The notes under the pieces: model-generated
Told to the model about the DNA's origin: nothing
Seen by the model: the letters and a program-made list of their open reading frames with translations, nothing else
The model's database searches: none
Assembly (NCBI GenBank): GCA_019420065.1
Contig: JAHZHX010000058.1
Coordinates: forward strand, 1 to 11,916
DNA length: 11,916 nucleotides
Origin: Clostridiales bacterium
GTDB lineage: Bacteria > Bacillota > Clostridia > Christensenellales > Aristaeellaceae
Direction: 5' to 3'
In this document: positions 1-5,932 of the stretch, in pieces
How the letters are laid out: each line of letters opens with the position of its first letter
Position numbering within the stretch: position 1 is the stretch's first letter
Translations under genes and position numbers: made by a program

Positions 1-120
1 GCAGGGCGTAAGAGAAATGACATAGGAAGCGGCATTCCAGCCGCTCCTCGCGGCGTACACGCCGCCGCTGCGGATTATAAAATGAAGGAGCTGCGCCCCT
101 TCATTGCATCCCGGCAATGA
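1..120 (+). CDS. Possible 3' end of an unrecognised gene entering from the left (partial)
   Basis: Frame 1 is open from the window edge to a TGA at 118-120 and would give a 39-residue C-terminal tail ending in MKELRPFIASRQ. I do not recognise the family. The only supporting context is a GC-rich hairpin with a short T-run 25 bases after the stop, which would be a natural terminator for a plus-strand gene. The second half uses codons like those of the other genes here, but the first half contains AGA, ATA and GGA codons that look less typical. A 39-codon open frame at an edge can easily arise by chance, so this is a weak call. Confidence 0.25.
   Translation, partial: AGRKRNDIGSGIPAAPRGVHAAAADYKMKELRPFIASRQ
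74..102 (-). terminator. Candidate terminator for the SH3-domain gene
   Basis: Read on the minus strand, an 8-bp stem (GAAGGGGC with GCTCCTTC, one G-U pair, 3-base loop) is followed by ATTTTATAAT. It lies about 90 bases past the SH3 gene stop. The T-tract is interrupted, so the call is weak. Confidence 0.3.
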
Positions 121-145
121 TGTACCCACTTTGTTGATGGTCTGA

Positions 146-180
146 GGGCGGCAGGAATTCTCCTGCCGCCCCTATCTTTT
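146..180 (+). terminator. Strong GC hairpin, probable rho-independent terminator
   Basis: A perfect 11-bp stem (GGGCGGCAGGA at 146-156 with its complement at 161-171) and a 4-base loop are followed on the plus strand by CTATCTTTT. On the minus strand no T-run follows. It therefore fits best as the end of a plus-strand unit lying left of the window, and it sits between that unit and the convergent SH3 gene. Confidence 0.55.
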
Positions 181-193
181 GTACAGCAATGTT

Positions 194-889
194 TTAGTAC
201 TTCAGGAAGTAGGTGCTTACGTAGCCCTGCGTGCCGTCGATCTCGACCAGCGACCAGTTTTCACCCATTTCCAGTACGGTCACCTTGGTGCCCACGGGAT
301 AGGTGCGGATGATCTTGGTTTTCATGCCGGGATACAGGCGGAAGTTGACGATCGAGCCGCCATTGATGTTCTTGAGCGTGGCGGTGAAGTGCTCAACCGG
401 CTTGGTGTAGGAGGTGTTCTGGGCGGCCAGGAACTTGCTGCTCATGTAGCCTTTCTGGTCGCCAACGGAAACATAGTACCAGCCGTTGCCCTTTTTGAGC
501 ACGTTGACGGCTGTACCGGGCTTGAAAGACGTGATGATATCACCGTTGGTGCCGGGCGCGGTGCGCAGATTCAGGCCGATGCCGGTGTTGGTGCGCACAT
601 ACATGGTGGAGGCGGCGCCGTTCTGATTCAGGTAGCGGGTCATCATGTAGCCGGTTTTGCCGTCAACCTTGACCTTGCACCAGGTCGTGCCCTCTTCAAG
701 GATGGTGATCCAGGTGCCGGTGGGATACTGTCCCAGCACCTTGGCATCGAGCGAGGCGGTCTGGCGCAGATTCAAGCCGCCGCCGCGCACGGTGGCGTAG
801 CTTTCCGCCCACGCAGGAGCGCTGGAGAGCAGCATCAGAGAGCAAAGAGTGGCAGATACGGTACGGACTACTTTTTTTGAGGTTTTCAT
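194..889 (-). CDS. Secreted protein with three bacterial SH3 (SH3b) domains
   Basis: The product is 231 residues. Start 889 is chosen because AAAGGAGG precedes this ATG and the signal peptide begins there; the frame is open further upstream but without an RBS. Residues 1-28 are a signal peptide (KK at 5-6, a hydrophobic core, signal peptidase I site after AWA). Three SH3b repeats follow at about 31-87, 97-155 and 168-231. Each starts with an N-L/F-R signature (LNLRQTAS, LNLRTAPG, VNFRLYPG) and ends with a GY(M/V) strand. The family is known for binding peptidoglycan peptides, usually next to a hydrolase domain. Here no catalytic domain is attached, so a cell-wall-binding or accessory role is inferred. 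It appears monocistronic: a terminator separates it from the YitT gene upstream. Confidence 0.85.
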   Translation of the reverse strand: MKTSKKVVRTVSATLCSLMLLSSAPAWAESYATVRGGGLNLRQTASLDAKVLGQYPTGTWITILEEGTTWCKVKVDGKTGYMMTRYLNQNGAASTMYVRTNTGIGLNLRTAPGTNGDIITSFKPGTAVNVLKKGNGWYYVSVGDQKGYMSSKFLAAQNTSYTKPVEHFTATLKNINGGSIVNFRLYPGMKTKIIRTYPVGTKVTVLEMGENWSLVEIDGTQGYVSTYFLKY

Positions 890-994
890 GGGTGGTATAC
901 CCTCCTTTGTTATTTGCGGTGCTTTGTGCATCGCTGCCCATAAAACGCGGCAAAGGATGGTTATATTCCCAAAAAAATTGCCAAAAAACGGCAC

Positions 995-1027
995 AAAAAA
1001 GCGCATCTGGCAAGATGTTCCAGATGC
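995..1027 (-). terminator. Rho-independent terminator after the YitT gene
   Basis: On the minus strand GCATCTGG and CCAGATGC (1020-1027 and 1003-1010) form a perfect 8-bp stem with a 9-base loop. It is followed by GC and then six T (995-1000). It lies about 60 bases past the YitT stop and isolates the SH3 gene downstream. Confidence 0.8.
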
Positions 1028-1085
1028 GGTGCTGAAAGCGCGCGCAAATACCGGAAAATGAGGGGAAAAATTTCCAAATAAAAAC

Positions 1086-1973
1086 TTATTTTTTTGCCTG
1101 CTCTTTTTTGGGTGGGAACTGCTTGAACCCCTCTCCCATGACCTCATGCGCTTCGGATACGGAAACGAACGCGCGCGGATCGATGGAAGAAACAATGGAC
1201 TTGATCTGCATGATCTGCGCCCGAGTGACCACGCAGTAGAGCATGCCGCGTTTTTCGCCGGTGTACGCGCCGGTGGCCTCGATAAAGGTCGCTCCGCGGT
1301 TCAATTCCGCGCAGATGCGGGCGGCAATCTCGTTCACGCTGTCGGAAATAATCATCATTTGCTGCTCGGTATTCCAGCCTTTGATTACCATGTCGATAAC
1401 TTTGGTGGAGATGTAGAGCGCGATCAAAGCCACGAGCGCAGCCTGGATATCAAACACGATGCCGGCCAGGATAATGACCAGACAGTCAATGGCAAAAAGA
1501 ATGGTGCCTACCGAAAGAAAGGAAAAACGATCGTGCAGCATTTGGGCGGCAAGATCGGTGCCGCCGGTTGTCGCGCCCACGCGAAGCACCAGGCCCAGGC
1601 CGATGCCCAGCAGTATGCCGCCAAAAATGCTGGCCAGCAACGGGTCGGATGTGACCGGCTCATTGGGAATCAGGTCGATGAAAAGGGAGAGCAGCATCAT
1701 GGAGATAAAGGAGCGGAAAACAAAGCGCTTGCCATTGGAGCGGTAGCCAAGGATGAACAGCGGAACGTTGAGCAGGAAGCTGAGCGTACCGACGGGCAGA
1801 AAGGGCAGCAGGGAACAGAGAACGGTAGCAATACCGGTTACACCGCCGGGAGCAATATTATTGGGCACAAGAAAATTGGCATAGGAAGCGCCGGCAATGA
1901 TTGCGCCCAGCAGCATGAGAACATAATCGCGCACAAGTGGAAAAAGTTTGTTTTCCCGTATCGTATTAAACAT
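1086..1973 (-). CDS. YitT family integral membrane protein (DUF161 + DUF2179)
   Basis: The product is 295 residues. Start 1973 follows GAGGAG with a 7-base gap; an in-frame ATG 16 codons further upstream would lie in the promoter. The N-terminal two thirds hold about five to six hydrophobic membrane segments, with the family signatures NNIAPGGVTGIATVL and GATTGGTDLAA. The last ~80 residues form the soluble DUF2179 domain, with the typical end DPRAFVSVSEAHEVMGEGF. The family is widespread in Bacillota and its transport or signalling role is unsettled, so none is assigned. It has its own consensus promoter and a terminator after the stop, so it is probably a single-gene unit. Confidence 0.9.
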   Translation of the reverse strand: MFNTIRENKLFPLVRDYVLMLLGAIIAGASYANFLVPNNIAPGGVTGIATVLCSLLPFLPVGTLSFLLNVPLFILGYRSNGKRFVFRSFISMMLLSLFIDLIPNEPVTSDPLLASIFGGILLGIGLGLVLRVGATTGGTDLAAQMLHDRFSFLSVGTILFAIDCLVIILAGIVFDIQAALVALIALYISTKVIDMVIKGWNTEQQMMIISDSVNEIAARICAELNRGATFIEATGAYTGEKRGMLYCVVTRAQIMQIKSIVSSIDPRAFVSVSEAHEVMGEGFKQFPPKKEQAKK

Positions 1974-2009
1974 GGACGCGCTCCTCGAAAATCTGATTCT
2001 TTCTGGAAA

Positions 2010-2038
2010 ATTATAGCACAAAAAACGGGCAATGTCAA
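2010..2038 (-). promoter_or_regulatory. Consensus sigma-A promoter of the YitT gene
   Basis: On the minus strand TTGACA (2033-2038) and TATAAT (2010-2015) are both perfect and spaced by exactly 17 bp. A TGC before the -10 gives an extended -10. The -35 box shares bases with the T-run of the mgtC terminator. Confidence 0.9.
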
Positions 2039-2062
2039 AAAAAGAGAGCCGCGAACGGCTCT
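2037..2062 (-). terminator. Rho-independent terminator of the mgtC-type gene
   Basis: On the minus strand AGAGCCG and CGGCTCT pair around a TTCG tetraloop (2045-2062) and are followed by C and seven T. It lies about 14 bases after the mgtC-type stop. The end of the T-run is the start of the next gene's -35 box. Confidence 0.92.
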
Positions 2063-2075
2063 GGGGAAAAAGGGT

Positions 2076-2795
2076 TCAGGTGTTGGTGGTTCTCACCGAC
2101 TGGATGTGCGGATAGGCTGCCAGGTGGTTGATAACGTCAGTATAGTTCACTTTGGCAGGCAGATGGAGCGTATAAATGTTGGTATACAGGTTCACGTCGG
2201 CGCTGGAAGCCTCCTTCAGAGTTTCAATGTGGAAGTCCAGATCCAGCACCTTCACGCCCACCGATTCAAAGAAAGCGTTGATGAAGGCGATGGTGTCCTG
2301 CCGGTTGTTGAAACGCACCTCAACGCGCTTGATAGCGTTTACGCGGATGACCTTTTGCAGCAGCATCAGCACCAGCAGCACCAGCAGGCACCCAAACAGG
2401 CTCAGCCAGTAATAGCCGTATCCGGTAACAATGCCCAGGCATGCGGTATTCCACAGGGAAGCCGCAGTGGTCAGGCCGGCAATCTTTTTTTGTTGCATAA
2501 AAATGGTTCCCGCGCCTAAAAAGCCAATGCCGCTGATGACCTGCGCGCACAAACGGCCAAAGTTATAGGCAACGCGGCTTTCATCGCTGTTCTGCATGCT
2601 GGCGACGAACAGGCACTCTACCAGCGCGATGATGCAGGAACCGAGACATACCAGCACATGGGTACGCAGACCGGCGGGGCGGTTTTTATATTCGCGCTCA
2701 ACGCCGACGACGCAGCCAATAAAAACGGCTACGGCGATACGAATAAATACATCCAGGTGGGTCAGTTCGCTTGCGGCGATCAGGCTGAAGCTCAT
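2076..2795 (-). CDS. MgtC/SapB family membrane protein
   Basis: The product is 239 residues and complete. The N-terminal ~150 residues are the MgtC/SapB membrane domain, with four to five hydrophobic segments and the family signatures GVERE followed by GLRTH, then GIGFLGAGTI and GLTTAASLW. After a long hydrophobic helix, residues ~155-239 form a soluble domain in the place of the ACT-like C-terminal domain known in this family. MgtC proteins are linked to growth at low magnesium and, in pathogens, to survival in phagocytes and inhibition of F-type ATP synthase. In commensal Bacillota the role is unknown. The start at 2795 follows GAGGGAGA. The 5' leader predicted from the promoter is only about 25-30 bases, too short for a magnesium riboswitch. 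Confidence 0.9.
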   Translation of the reverse strand: MSFSLIAASELTHLDVFIRIAVAVFIGCVVGVEREYKNRPAGLRTHVLVCLGSCIIALVECLFVASMQNSDESRVAYNFGRLCAQVISGIGFLGAGTIFMQQKKIAGLTTAASLWNTACLGIVTGYGYYWLSLFGCLLVLLVLMLLQKVIRVNAIKRVEVRFNNRQDTIAFINAFFESVGVKVLDLDFHIETLKEASSADVNLYTNIYTLHLPAKVNYTDVINHLAAYPHIQSVRTTNT

Positions 2796-2827
2796 AAAGA
2801 TCTCCCTCGTATCTAAAAGTTATGTGA

Positions 2828-2833
2828 ATTATA
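2828..2833 (-). promoter_or_regulatory. Extended -10 promoter element of the mgtC-type gene
   Basis: TATAAT preceded by TGC (extended -10) lies 32 bases upstream of the start. No good -35 box is seen at 16-18 bp. The nearest candidate, TTGTAG, is 20 bp away, so the promoter probably depends on the extended -10. Confidence 0.6.
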
Positions 2834-2891
2834 GCACATATCGGGGGAAAAAGCTACAAGGGAAACGCATTTTTTACGGAGCGGCCAGCGA

Positions 2892-3239
2892 TCAGGCCAT
2901 TGGCTTTTGCGCTGTACGCTGTATGTGCGCCACCATGATCGCTATAAATTCGGACGCCGCTGGGGAGGCAGCCAGCGGGTAGCCGGCAAGCGCTTTCAGG
3001 CGGGCCGGATTTGTTTTCCAGGCAACATGAGAAATGGTGCGGATGTTGCGTTCCACGCAGGAATGGCTGCAGGCGCATGCATCGGAGACTGCCCAATAGA
3101 TTTGTTTTGTAACGTCCATCAAACGGTTTTCATCTTCCAGCGCCAGCTTGATTGCGCATATGACCTGCGCGTAACCGTGATAGCGTTTGGTAATGCCGAG
3201 GGCATGCAGCTCATTTTGAATACGGATCTCAATAGGCAT
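2892..3239 (-). CDS. Stand-alone Spo0A-type C-terminal DNA-binding domain, no receiver
   Basis: The product is 115 residues. The whole length follows the Spo0A effector domain: LHALGITKRYHGY at 11-23 (in Spo0A, HEIGVPAHIKGY), DVTKQIYWAVSD at 42-53 (ITKVLYPDIA), CVERNIRTISHVAW at 61-74 (RVERAIRHAIEVAW, the recognition-helix region), LAGYPL at 84-89 (LFGYTV) and SEFIAIMVAHI at 96-106 (SEFIAMVADKL). The phospho-acceptor receiver domain and linker of Spo0A are missing. The open frame upstream of 3239 adds only 43 codons and does not resemble a receiver. Start 3239 follows GGGAGGA with an 8-base gap. The VER and IR residues of the recognition helix are kept, but the Arg before VER is Cys and the His after IR is Thr, so DNA specificity may differ. 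It could be a constitutive regulator, a competitor of Spo0A, or a diverged remnant. The family call is strong; the role is inference. Confidence 0.85.
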   Translation of the reverse strand: MPIEIRIQNELHALGITKRYHGYAQVICAIKLALEDENRLMDVTKQIYWAVSDACACSHSCVERNIRTISHVAWKTNPARLKALAGYPLAASPAASEFIAIMVAHIQRTAQKPMA

Positions 3240-3263
3240 AAGGTAAATCCTCCCATATAAAAC

Positions 3264-3300
3264 ATACGACGATACTCGACAAAGTACAGAAAATACGACG
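3264..3300 (-). promoter_or_regulatory. 0A-box-like repeats upstream of the Spo0A-domain gene
   Basis: On the minus strand the leader holds CGTCGTAT twice (3293-3300 and 3264-3271, 29 bp apart). Between them lies TTGTCGAG (3275-3282), one base away from the 0A box TTGTCGAA known from Bacillus. The three CG-centred elements lie 25 to 61 bases upstream of the start. Binding by this protein or by Spo0A is inference. No convincing sigma-A promoter is seen nearby. Confidence 0.4.
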
Positions 3301-3410
3301 TTTTCATATAAAAAACGATATACTTTTCTTCCAAAATGAAGAAAATGGCCGTTTGCCGGTATCCTCACATTATGGATGGGAGGCGCTCGGGGATATGACC
3401 CTTTTGCATA

Positions 3411-3450
3411 TATAAAAAGGGCCTTTACCGGCTTTTCGGTAAAGACCCTT
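3411..3450 (-). terminator. Rho-independent terminator of the xpt-BMP operon
   Basis: On the minus strand a 14-bp stem with one mismatch (3437-3450 with 3417-3430) and a 6-base loop is followed by TTTTTATATA. It starts 18 bases after the stop of the substrate-binding protein gene. Confidence 0.9.
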
Positions 3451-3468
3451 GAGAACGCCTGGAGAGAA

Positions 3469-4563
3469 TTACTGCGCCTCGACGTTGTCGAGCAGCCAGT
3501 TCATTTCATCGGCAAAGTTGGCGGTGAAATTGACCGTTTCGCCTTCGGCGACGACCAGGTTGCCGGCGTTGTCATAGATAGGGCCGGTGAAAACGTCCCA
3601 TTCGCCGCTGAGAATCTTGGCGGTGGCGGCGTCGATGAGCTCCTGCGCGCCTTCGGGGGCGGCGGAGGTCAGGGGAGCCAGGGAGACCAGGCCTTCCTTG
3701 AGACCATAGAAGAGGTTTTGCGCGGTCCAGGAGCCGGCCATCACAGCCTTCACCTCGTCAATGACAATGGCGGACCAATCCCACACGGGGGCGGTCATCC
3801 AGGCGTTGTAACCGGCTTCATCGGGGTTGATGATGGCGTTGTAGCCTACGCCGTAAGCGCCGCGGGCTTCGGCCGCGATCATGGGCATGGTGGTGTCGCA
3901 GTGCTGCGCCAGCACGTCGCAGCCCAGGTCAAGCAGCGCCTCGGCGGTTTGACGCTCCAGCGTAACGTCATACCAGGAATTGGTATATTTCACGATGATC
4001 CGGGCGTCGGGATTTACGGACTTTACGCCCAGCGCGAAGGCATTGAGACCGCCGTTGACCTCGGGATTGTTCATGGAGCCGACATAGCCGATCAGATTCT
4101 TTTCGGTCTTGAGGCCGGCCACGATGCCGCTCAGGTAACGGGCCTGGTAAATGGCGCCAAAGTAATTGTTGAAGTTGGTCTCATTGCACATATAACCGGA
4201 GCAATGGGAAAAGATGACGTTGGGATTCTCTTCAGCGGCTTCGCAGAAATATTCCTGATAGCCGAAGCTGTTGCCGAAGATGATCTGGCATCCCATTTCG
4301 ATCAGCTCATTGATAGCGTCCTCGCAGGAGGAATCCTCAGACACGTTTTCAAGCCAGAATACCTGATCGTCGCGTAGACCAAGCGCTTCCTTCATGGCCA
4401 GCGTGCCCTGATGGTGCGCATAGGTATAGCCTTTGTCTTCTGCGCCGCCGATATAAATGAAACCGACCTTCAGGTCGTCCTGAGCCACAGGCTCAAAGGC
4501 CAAGGCGGAGACGGTGGACAGCGCCAGCATCAGCGCCAGTACGATCGCAGCAAGCTTCTTCAT
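3469..4563 (-). CDS. BMP family (PnrA/Med-like) ABC transporter substrate-binding protein
   Basis: The product is 364 residues. Start 4563 follows GGAGGAGA; an ATG five codons earlier overlaps that RBS and is rejected. Residues 1-22 are a signal peptide ending ALA. The mature part has the basic-membrane-protein fold: KVGFIYIGGAEDKGYTYAHH near the N-terminus, IIFGNSFGYQE at about 105-115, GYVGSMNNPEVNGGLNAFALG in the hinge region, and VLAQHCDTTMP. PnrA-type members bind purine nucleosides. Co-transcription with xpt (20-base gap) points the same way: nucleoside or purine capture feeding salvage. Two oddities stand out. No lipobox cysteine is present, although these proteins are normally lipid-anchored in Gram-positives. 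Also, no ATPase or permease gene follows; the operon ends at a terminator, so the membrane partners are encoded elsewhere. Ligand specificity is inferred. Confidence 0.88.
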   Translation of the reverse strand: MKKLAAIVLALMLALSTVSALAFEPVAQDDLKVGFIYIGGAEDKGYTYAHHQGTLAMKEALGLRDDQVFWLENVSEDSSCEDAINELIEMGCQIIFGNSFGYQEYFCEAAEENPNVIFSHCSGYMCNETNFNNYFGAIYQARYLSGIVAGLKTEKNLIGYVGSMNNPEVNGGLNAFALGVKSVNPDARIIVKYTNSWYDVTLERQTAEALLDLGCDVLAQHCDTTMPMIAAEARGAYGVGYNAIINPDEAGYNAWMTAPVWDWSAIVIDEVKAVMAGSWTAQNLFYGLKEGLVSLAPLTSAAPEGAQELIDAATAKILSGEWDVFTGPIYDNAGNLVVAEGETVNFTANFADEMNWLLDNVEAQ

Positions 4564-4583
4564 GGTGATCTCCTCCAACGCGT

Positions 4584-5183
4584 TTAATTTATTTCCTCAT
4601 CAGCCGTGTCAGGTGCGAGACGGATCACACCGTTCTCGATCCCTGTTACGACTGCTAAAGACTTGAGATTGACTCCGGCCTCGCGCAAACGGCGGCCGCC
4701 GGGCTGATAGCCCTTTTCAATGGCGATGCCAACGCCTACAAGCGTACACTGCGCCTGCTTTACAATGCTGATGAGCGCCTGCGAGGCCTGACCGTCCGCC
4801 AGAAAATCGTCTACAATCAGCACGCGGCTGCCCGCGGGAAGATAACGGCGATCTACGCGCAGCACATTATCGTTGCCGTGCGTAAAGGAATGCGCCACGG
4901 CGGTGAGCATATTGTCCCCCTGGTTGGCGGCGGCGGCTTTTTTTGCAAACACGACCGGAATATCGCCCATGGCATGCGCGGCGGCGAGCGCGATGGCAAT
5001 GCCGCTGGCTTCAACCGTCAGGATAATGTCAGGCTGTTCCTTGCCAAAATACGCGCCCAGCTCGCGCCCCATGGCAAACATCAGGCCGGTATCCAGCCGG
5101 TGGTTCAGAAACATATCGACCTTGACAATATCCTGACCGACGCCGCGGCCCATTTCCATAATCGCTTTGCGAAGCTCTTTCAT
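4584..5183 (-). CDS. xpt: Xanthine phosphoribosyltransferase
   Basis: The product is 199 residues, close to the usual Xpt length. It converts xanthine and PRPP to XMP in purine salvage in the cytoplasm. It matches Xpt along its length: KVDMFLNHRLD (21-31, Xpt KVDSFLNHQID), VEASGIAIA (57-65), PVVFAKK (76-82), the PRPP-binding motif VLIVDDFLADGQA (121-133) and VGIAIEKGYQPG (151-162). The start at 5183 follows GGAGGG. It is the first gene of an operon with the BMP-family binding protein. A PurBox-like operator overlaps its promoter, implying control by a PurR-type repressor. The leader from the predicted start point is only ~60 bases and holds no purine riboswitch, unlike Bacillus xpt-pbuX. Confidence 0.95.
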   Translation of the reverse strand: MKELRKAIMEMGRGVGQDIVKVDMFLNHRLDTGLMFAMGRELGAYFGKEQPDIILTVEASGIAIALAAAHAMGDIPVVFAKKAAAANQGDNMLTAVAHSFTHGNDNVLRVDRRYLPAGSRVLIVDDFLADGQASQALISIVKQAQCTLVGVGIAIEKGYQPGGRRLREAGVNLKSLAVVTGIENGVIRLAPDTADEEIN

Positions 5184-5219
5184 CAGTATTAAGCCCTCCG
5201 GGAAAAATCAGTTCTCAAC

Positions 5220-5275
5220 AAATACGAACATTTTATTGGGAACACGTCACTATTTTAGCTGAAATGTTCGGAAAA
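5220..5275. promoter_or_regulatory. PurBox-like operator sites (PurR-type) over the xpt promoter
   Basis: The Bacillus PurBox half is AWWWCCGAACWWT. On the minus strand 5263-5275 reads TTTTCCGAACATT, matching the core fully inside the promoter spacer. On the plus strand 5220-5232 reads AAATACGAACATT, one core mismatch, in inverted orientation downstream of the -10. A third, weaker inverted half (GGGAAC at 5238-5243) lies 22 bp from the first core, the spacing expected for a Bacillus PurBox pair. The outer pair is 36 bp apart. Identification is by motif only. Confidence 0.65.
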
Positions 5276-5280
5276 ATCAA
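5252..5280 (-). promoter_or_regulatory. Sigma-A promoter of the xpt operon
   Basis: On the minus strand TTGATT (5275-5280) and TAAAAT (5252-5257) are spaced 17 bp. The predicted transcript starts about 60 bases before the xpt ATG. Confidence 0.75.
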
Positions 5281-5362
5281 GAGGGGGAAGAACGAAAAAT
5301 CAGATTTTGTTTGCCTGATGCGAACGATTCTTCTTTTTTCGGCTTTTTTGCACAAAATGGCA

Positions 5363-5391
5363 GTGTATTTTGCGCGTATCAGGTCAAAATA
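5363..5391 (+). promoter_or_regulatory. Candidate sigma-G (forespore) promoter of the SASP genes
   Basis: GTGTA (5363-5367) and CAAAATA (5385-5391), 17 bp apart, each match the known sigma-G pattern GNATR / CATNNTA with one difference. The predicted start point is about 25 bases before the first SASP ATG. No sigma-A promoter is seen here, as expected for spore genes. Confidence 0.5.
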
Positions 5392-5422
5392 GCCGTGAAG
5401 CTTAGCGAGGAGGTGAAAAAGC

Positions 5423-5632
5423 ATGAACCAGAATTCTTCTCAGCAGAAGGCCACCGTACCCGAAGCGCGCGCCGCCCTGGACAATATGAAGTTTGAAATT
5501 GCCCGGGAACTGGGCATTAACTTCAAGCAGGGGTATAACGGCGACCTCACCAGCCGCGAAAACGGTTATGTCGGCGGCTACATGGTCAAGCGTCTGATCG
5601 AGCAGGCGGAAAAGCAAATGGCAGGCAAGTAA
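5423..5632 (+). CDS. Alpha/beta-type small acid-soluble spore protein (SASP), copy 1
   Basis: The product is 69 residues, normal for the family. It coats and protects DNA in the dormant forespore and is degraded at germination. Family blocks are visible: VPEARAALDNMKFEIARELGI (12-32), with the GPR protease site between E and I in KFEIARE, then the second DNA-binding block GYVGGYMVKRLIEQAEKQMAGK at the C-terminus. The start follows a strong GAGGAGGTGA. It is the first of two tandem copies; 47 of the last 58 residues are identical to copy 2 by eye. Confidence 0.95.
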   Translation: MNQNSSQQKATVPEARAALDNMKFEIARELGINFKQGYNGDLTSRENGYVGGYMVKRLIEQAEKQMAGK

Positions 5633-5641
5633 AAAAATAAA

Positions 5642-5657
5642 GGGGTCATGAGACCCC
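5642..5657. other. Intergenic stem-loop between the two SASP genes
   Basis: GGGGTC and GACCCC pair around ATGA. No T-run follows on the plus strand, so it is not a plus-strand terminator; an mRNA-stability or spacing role is possible. On the minus strand it is followed by TTTATTTTTTT and would be a good terminator there, but no minus-strand gene lies upstream. Confidence 0.6.
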
Positions 5658-5675
5658 GGCAGGGAGAGAACAAAA

Positions 5676-5909
5676 ATGTATCAGAATCAGAATGCGACGC
5701 AGAATTCCACTTCCAAGTCCAATACCGTGAACGTTCCCGAAGCCCGCGCTGCGCTGGACAACATGAAGTTTGAAATTGCCAGCGAGCTGGGCATCAACCT
5801 CAAGCCCGGTTATAACGGCGATCTGCCTTCCCGCCAGGCCGGCTATATCGGCGGCTACATGGTCAAGCGCATGATTGAGCAGCAGGAGCGCCAGATGAGC
5901 GGCAAATAA
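5676..5909 (+). CDS. Alpha/beta-type small acid-soluble spore protein (SASP), copy 2
   Basis: The product is 77 residues. It has the same architecture as copy 1 with a longer Asn/Gln/Ser/Thr-rich N-terminal tail. The conserved blocks are VPEARAALDNMKFEIASELGI, with the GPR cleavage site in KFEIASE, and GYIGGYMVKRMIEQQERQMSGK. It starts 43 bases after the copy 1 stop, behind GGGAGAG, with no separate promoter seen, so both are probably on one forespore transcript. Like copy 1 it is expected to bind and protect spore DNA. A tiny AAGCC/GGCTT hairpin directly after the stop precedes the main terminator. Confidence 0.95.
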   Translation: MYQNQNATQNSTSKSNTVNVPEARAALDNMKFEIASELGINLKPGYNGDLPSRQAGYIGGYMVKRMIEQQERQMSGK

Positions 5910-5932
5910 AGCCGAAGGCTTTTGTCATCGAA

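Noticed and set aside
179..880. 233-codon open frame on the plus strand
   Set aside because: Antisense to the SH3b gene; Gly/Ala/His-rich shadow product.
1146..2519. 457-codon open frame on the plus strand
   Set aside because: It runs antisense to two clear membrane-protein genes (YitT and MgtC types), lacks an RBS, and its product is a low-complexity Gln/Gly/His-rich sequence without a recognisable domain.
2796..2891. Magnesium riboswitch (M-box or ykkC-like leader) before the mgtC-type gene
   Set aside because: The predicted leader is only about 25-30 bases, far too short for an aptamer.
3240..3368. Longer N-terminus of the Spo0A-domain protein
   Set aside because: The extra 43 codons lack an RBS, do not resemble a receiver domain and cover the regulatory repeats.
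3376..4377. 333-codon open frame on the plus strand
   Set aside because: Antisense to the BMP-family gene and crossing its terminator; Gly/Val-rich shadow translation with no family features.
5184..5422. Purine riboswitch upstream of xpt
   Set aside because: The leader from the predicted start point is about 60 bases and no conserved purine-aptamer core was found; PurBox-like sites explain regulation better.
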